NCBI GenBank assembly: GCA_031547465.1
Contig: JAVBRX010000034.1
Location: 1 to 64,000 of the forward strand
DNA from: Hohaiivirga sp031547465
GTDB taxonomy: Bacteria > Pseudomonadota > Alphaproteobacteria > Rhizobiales > Beijerinckiaceae
Direction of reading: 5' to 3'
Length of the DNA stretch: 64,000 bases
A model generated the notes under the pieces. That model did no database searches, was not told where the DNA came from, and saw only the letters and a list, made by a program, of their open reading frames with translations. Position 1 is the stretch's first letter; each line of letters opens with the position of its first letter. Positions 59,961 to 64,000 of this stretch are shown in pieces. The translations under genes were made by a program, and so were the position numbers.

Positions 59961-61262
59961 ATGCAAAGCGTTCGTGAGCGACTGGAAAAAATATTCACCC
60001 GCCTCGATACCGGTTTTTCCCGGGCGAATGTTTTCACCAAAATCTATCGCGACAAGGCGCGCGCCGAGGCCGACGCTGCGGATTCCCGCCGACGCGCCGG
60101 ATTGAGCCTTGGGCCGCTCGACGGGGCCATCGTTTCGATCAAAGATTTGTTCGACATCAGGGGCGAAGTGACGCTGGCAGGGTCAAAAGCCCTGCGCGGC
60201 ACGACGGCGGCGAAAAACGATACGCTTATCGTTACCCGCCTGAGGCGCGCCGGAGCGGTGATCGTCGGCAAGACCAACATGTCGGAATTCGCTTTTACCG
60301 GTCTCGGCATCAACCCGCATTACGGCACGCCGGGCAATGCCGTCGATCCGGAGCGCATTCCCGGCGGATCGTCGTCCGGCGCGGGGGTATCGGTTGCCGA
60401 GGATACAAGCGACATCGGCATCGGCACCGATACCGGCGGCTCGGTGCGTATTCCCGCCGCATTCAACGGCATCGTCGGTTTCAAGCCAAGCACCGGGCGG
60501 ATTCCCTCCGAAGGTGCGTTTCCGCTGTCCTACACCCTCGACAGCATCGGCCCACTGGCGCGAACCGTGCAGCAATGCGCCGATGCCGACGCGGCAATGG
60601 CGGGACAGGAACCCACCATTCTCGATGGTGTGGATCTCTCCAGCCTGCGGATCGGCATTCCACGCGGGCTTCTGTTCGGGGATACCGAACCCCTGGTTGC
60701 CGAAGGATTTGAAAACGCATTGCGACTTCTGGCGCGGACCGGAGTGAGGGTCGTCGATATCAATCTAGACGATCTCATAGAAGCGCAATGGGAAACGATC
60801 GTTCCCGCCTCCATCGCCGCCATCGAGGCCGCCGCCGCTCATGCTGCCATGCTCGATGAGCGCGCCGACGAATACGATTCGTTCGTGCGCGAGCGCATTC
60901 TGAAAGGACGAGACGCCCCCGTCGCTGCCTATATCAGGATCCTGCGCCGCCGCGCCGAACTGGTCGAAGCGATGGACCGGCGGCTCAGTGGCTTCGATGC
61001 CCTTGTCCTGCCGACGACGCCGACCGTCGCGCCGGTGACGAAGCGGCTTCTCGATGATCTGCACGAGTACAAGAAAATGAACGCCCTGACGCTGCGCAAC
61101 ACAGCAATGGGCAATTTCTTCGATCTGACCGGCATTTCCCTGCCGCTGCCCGGCATGGCCCTGCCCGCCGGATTCATGATGATGGCCCGCCATGGCGCGG
61201 ACCTGCCACTGCTTGCCATGGCGAAATCCGTCGAGGCGACGTTTATGGAATACGGGTTTTAA
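59961..61262 (+). CDS. Amidase-signature family hydrolase
   Basis: The 433-residue product has the Ser-cisSer-Lys triad: Lys61 in IVSIKDLFD, cis-Ser137 in GGSSSGAG and nucleophile Ser161 in DTGGSVRIPAAFNG. This family hydrolyses amides, and GatA belongs to it. No GatB/GatC genes are near and the C-terminal part is short. It is therefore more likely a catabolic amidase. It is divergent from the GntR regulator and its stop overlaps the olsB start by one base (TAATG). Confidence 0.92.
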   Translation: MQSVRERLEKIFTRLDTGFSRANVFTKIYRDKARAEADAADSRRRAGLSLGPLDGAIVSIKDLFDIRGEVTLAGSKALRGTTAAKNDTLIVTRLRRAGAVIVGKTNMSEFAFTGLGINPHYGTPGNAVDPERIPGGSSSGAGVSVAEDTSDIGIGTDTGGSVRIPAAFNGIVGFKPSTGRIPSEGAFPLSYTLDSIGPLARTVQQCADADAAMAGQEPTILDGVDLSSLRIGIPRGLLFGDTEPLVAEGFENALRLLARTGVRVVDINLDDLIEAQWETIVPASIAAIEAAAAHAAMLDERADEYDSFVRERILKGRDAPVAAYIRILRRRAELVEAMDRRLSGFDALVLPTTPTVAPVTKRLLDDLHEYKKMNALTLRNTAMGNFFDLTGISLPLPGMALPAGFMMMARHGADLPLLAMAKSVEATFMEYGF

Positions 61263-62136
61263 TGCAGATGCCTGACGGTGATGAAGACCGTACCCGGCCT
61301 GTCCCCACGCCTTCGCCCTCTTCCATGAACCGAGCCGCCGTGGAGCCGGCGAGTGGCGGCGTGAGCCTTGGCCGCATCGGTTCGCTTGAGGTGCGGCTGG
61401 CGGAACGCGAGAACGACGTGCGCCGGGCGCAACGCCTGCGCTTCGAGGTGTTTTACGGCGAGCAATCGGCTCGCGCCACCCTTGGCGAGCGGTTGGGCCG
61501 CCGTGACGAAGACCGGTACGATTCCTTGTGCGACCATCTGCTGGTGCTGGATCATGCGACGGAAGCGGGTCTGTTCGGCACGGCGAAGGCGCAGATCGTC
61601 GGTACCTGTCGGTTGTTGCGGCGTGAAGTTGCCGAGCGAGGCCCGGGATTTTACACCGCCGGAGAATATGAGATCGGCAGCCTGCTCGCTGCCCGCCCCG
61701 ACCTCCGGTTTCTCGAACTGGGCCGCTCCTGCGTGCGCCAATCGCACCGCGACAAACGCACGGCGGAATTGTTGTGGCACGGCATCTGGGCCTATGTGCT
61801 GCGACACGGCATCGATGTGATGTTCGGCTGTGCCTCGTTCGAGGGTGCCGACCCGCAGGCCCATGCCCTGCCGCTCAGTTTTTTGCACCACCATGTCCTA
61901 TCGCCCAAAGGCTGGCGGGTGCGGGCGGTGGCAGAGCGCTATGTGGATATGAACCTGATGCCGAAGGACGCCATTGACGTGAAGGCGGCTTTACGCACCC
62001 TGCCACCGCTCATCAAGGGCTATCTGCGCCTTGGCGCAACCTTCGGCGACGGCGCGGTGATCGACTTCCAGTTCGGCACTACCGACGTGTTGGTGATGCT
62101 GCCGGTTGCCACTATCAGCACACGTTATATCGGCTA

Positions 62137-63278
<1,142 letters not shown>

Positions 63279-63282
<4 letters not shown>

Positions 63283-63971
63283 AAGTCCGGGTTCTCGTAA
63301 TAGGCCGGAGGAGTCATCCCCGCCGCCCGATCGGCGAGAACCGGACGGAACGATGGTCTTGACTTGACCTTCGCGTACCAATGTTTCGCCGCGTCGTCCT
63401 CTTCCCATGGCACATCGCCCAGGTAATCGACCACCGACAGCATCGCCGCCGCCGCAAGATCGGCATAGGTAATGACGCTTCCCGCCAGCCAGTCGCGGCG
63501 CGCCAGAAGAAAGCCGATATATTTCAGATGATAGCGGATATTGGCCCGCGCCGCACGGATCGCGTTCATGTCCGGTGGCCCACCGCCGTCCTCGGTGCGG
63601 ATGAAGCGCTTGAAGATCTTTTCCGTGACCAGATAATCCGTGACCTCGCCGTTGAACTTGACCAGGAACCAGTCCGTCAGCCGCCGCACCTCTACCCGGC
63701 CCGCCGGGTCTTCCGGCAGCAGGCGCTGGCTGCCGAGCGCCATGCCTCTGGTCTCATCGAGATACTCGGCGATGATTGCCGCGCCGGGAACGACAAGCCC
63801 CGCCCCCTCGATGAGAACCGGGGTTTCGCCCGCAGGGTCGATGAGCAGGAACTCGCGCCGTCGTTCCCAAGGCTTTTCTTCGACGAGGGTCGGCTCCATG
63901 CCCATCTCGCCCAGAACCAGGCGGATAAAGCGTGAGCGCGGACAGAATGGATGATGGTGTAAAGTGGCCAT
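63279..63971 (-). CDS. fzlA: GST-fold protein resembling the FtsZ-binding factor FzlA
   Basis: The 230-residue product has a thioredoxin-like N-terminus (HHPFCPRSRFIRLVLGEMG, VEEKPWERRREFL, DPAGETPVLIE) and an all-helical C-terminus. The end is SRPSFRPVLADRAAGMTPPAYYENPDF, close to my recollection of Caulobacter FzlA, which bundles curved FtsZ filaments and is needed for constriction. Ordinary glutathione transferases lack this tail. The start codon ATG 63971 is 29 bases from the window edge. It is coupled to queG by overlap, a pairing often seen in Rhizobiales. Confidence 0.87.
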
Positions 63972-64000
63972 AACAGACGTTAAAGACGAAAAAGGACGGC

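Overview
The window looks like a piece of chromosome from an alphaproteobacterium of the order Hyphomicrobiales (Rhizobiales). This rests on the short-form HisG/HisZ pair, an Omp2b-type porin, a FzlA-like GST next to queG, an OlsB-like acyltransferase, rhizobial RIME-like palindromic repeats, and the GC-rich coding style. I cannot name a genus. I saw no rRNA, tRNA or CRISPR array, and no intact transposase.

Layout: (1) 1-3.2 kb holds the 5' part of gltB and a threonine aldolase. (2) 3.3-12.8 kb is a complete nitrous oxide reductase locus transcribed leftward, nosR-Z-D-F-Y-L-X, with a 54-codon ORF in front of nosR. (3) 13-20.3 kb carries amino-acid genes (D-amino-acid transaminase, glutamate dehydrogenase, hisZ-hisG), a porin and a DUF411 copper-type protein, with a roughly 12% GC island at about 15.3-15.6 kb. 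(4) 20.3-25.1 kb is a leftward set: transaldolase, M20 carbamoylase/allantoate hydrolase, and a large transketolase-like TPP enzyme. (5) 25.6-29.5 kb has ppk2, a Tyr/Pro/Gly-rich secreted protein, ruvB and ybgC. (6) 29.6-31.6 kb is a low-GC accessory patch where tolQ would often follow ybgC. It has a PD-(D/E)XK-like protein, a small XRE regulator framed by inverted repeats, and a lipoprotein gene broken by an in-frame stop. (7) 31.7-33.8 kb is groES-groEL with a perfect CIRCE operator. (8) 33.9-39.9 kb is a six-gene, mostly overlapping membrane-lipid operon related to E. coli ynbABCD: CDP-alcohol transferase, hydrolase-methyltransferase, PAP2-dual-specificity phosphatase, a small membrane protein, PlsC and a CdsA-like enzyme. 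(9) 40.2-57.4 kb is mostly housekeeping: cytochrome c, glnD, grpE, trmB, metK, then fur-plsC-miaB-phoH-ybeY-corC-lnt, ilvA and comM. (10) 57.5-58.4 kb is a decaying patch with mop and tsaA each carrying one single-base frameshift. (11) 58.5-64 kb has a GntR regulator, amidase, olsB, queG and a fzlA-like gene.

How it works together: the nos genes encode the periplasmic copper enzyme NosZ, its electron donor NosR, the flavinyl transferase NosX that loads NosR, and the copper-delivery and ABC maturation proteins NosL and NosDFY. The lone cytochrome c at 40.3 kb is a possible electron carrier for respiration. The lipid operon contains, on paper, every step from lysophosphatidate to a finished and dephosphorylated phospholipid with a new head group. 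It is the best candidate here for a poorly described pathway. A second candidate is the low-GC patch between ybgC and groEL. Around eight RIME-like repeats sit between operons and in two places supply the 3' end of a reading frame.
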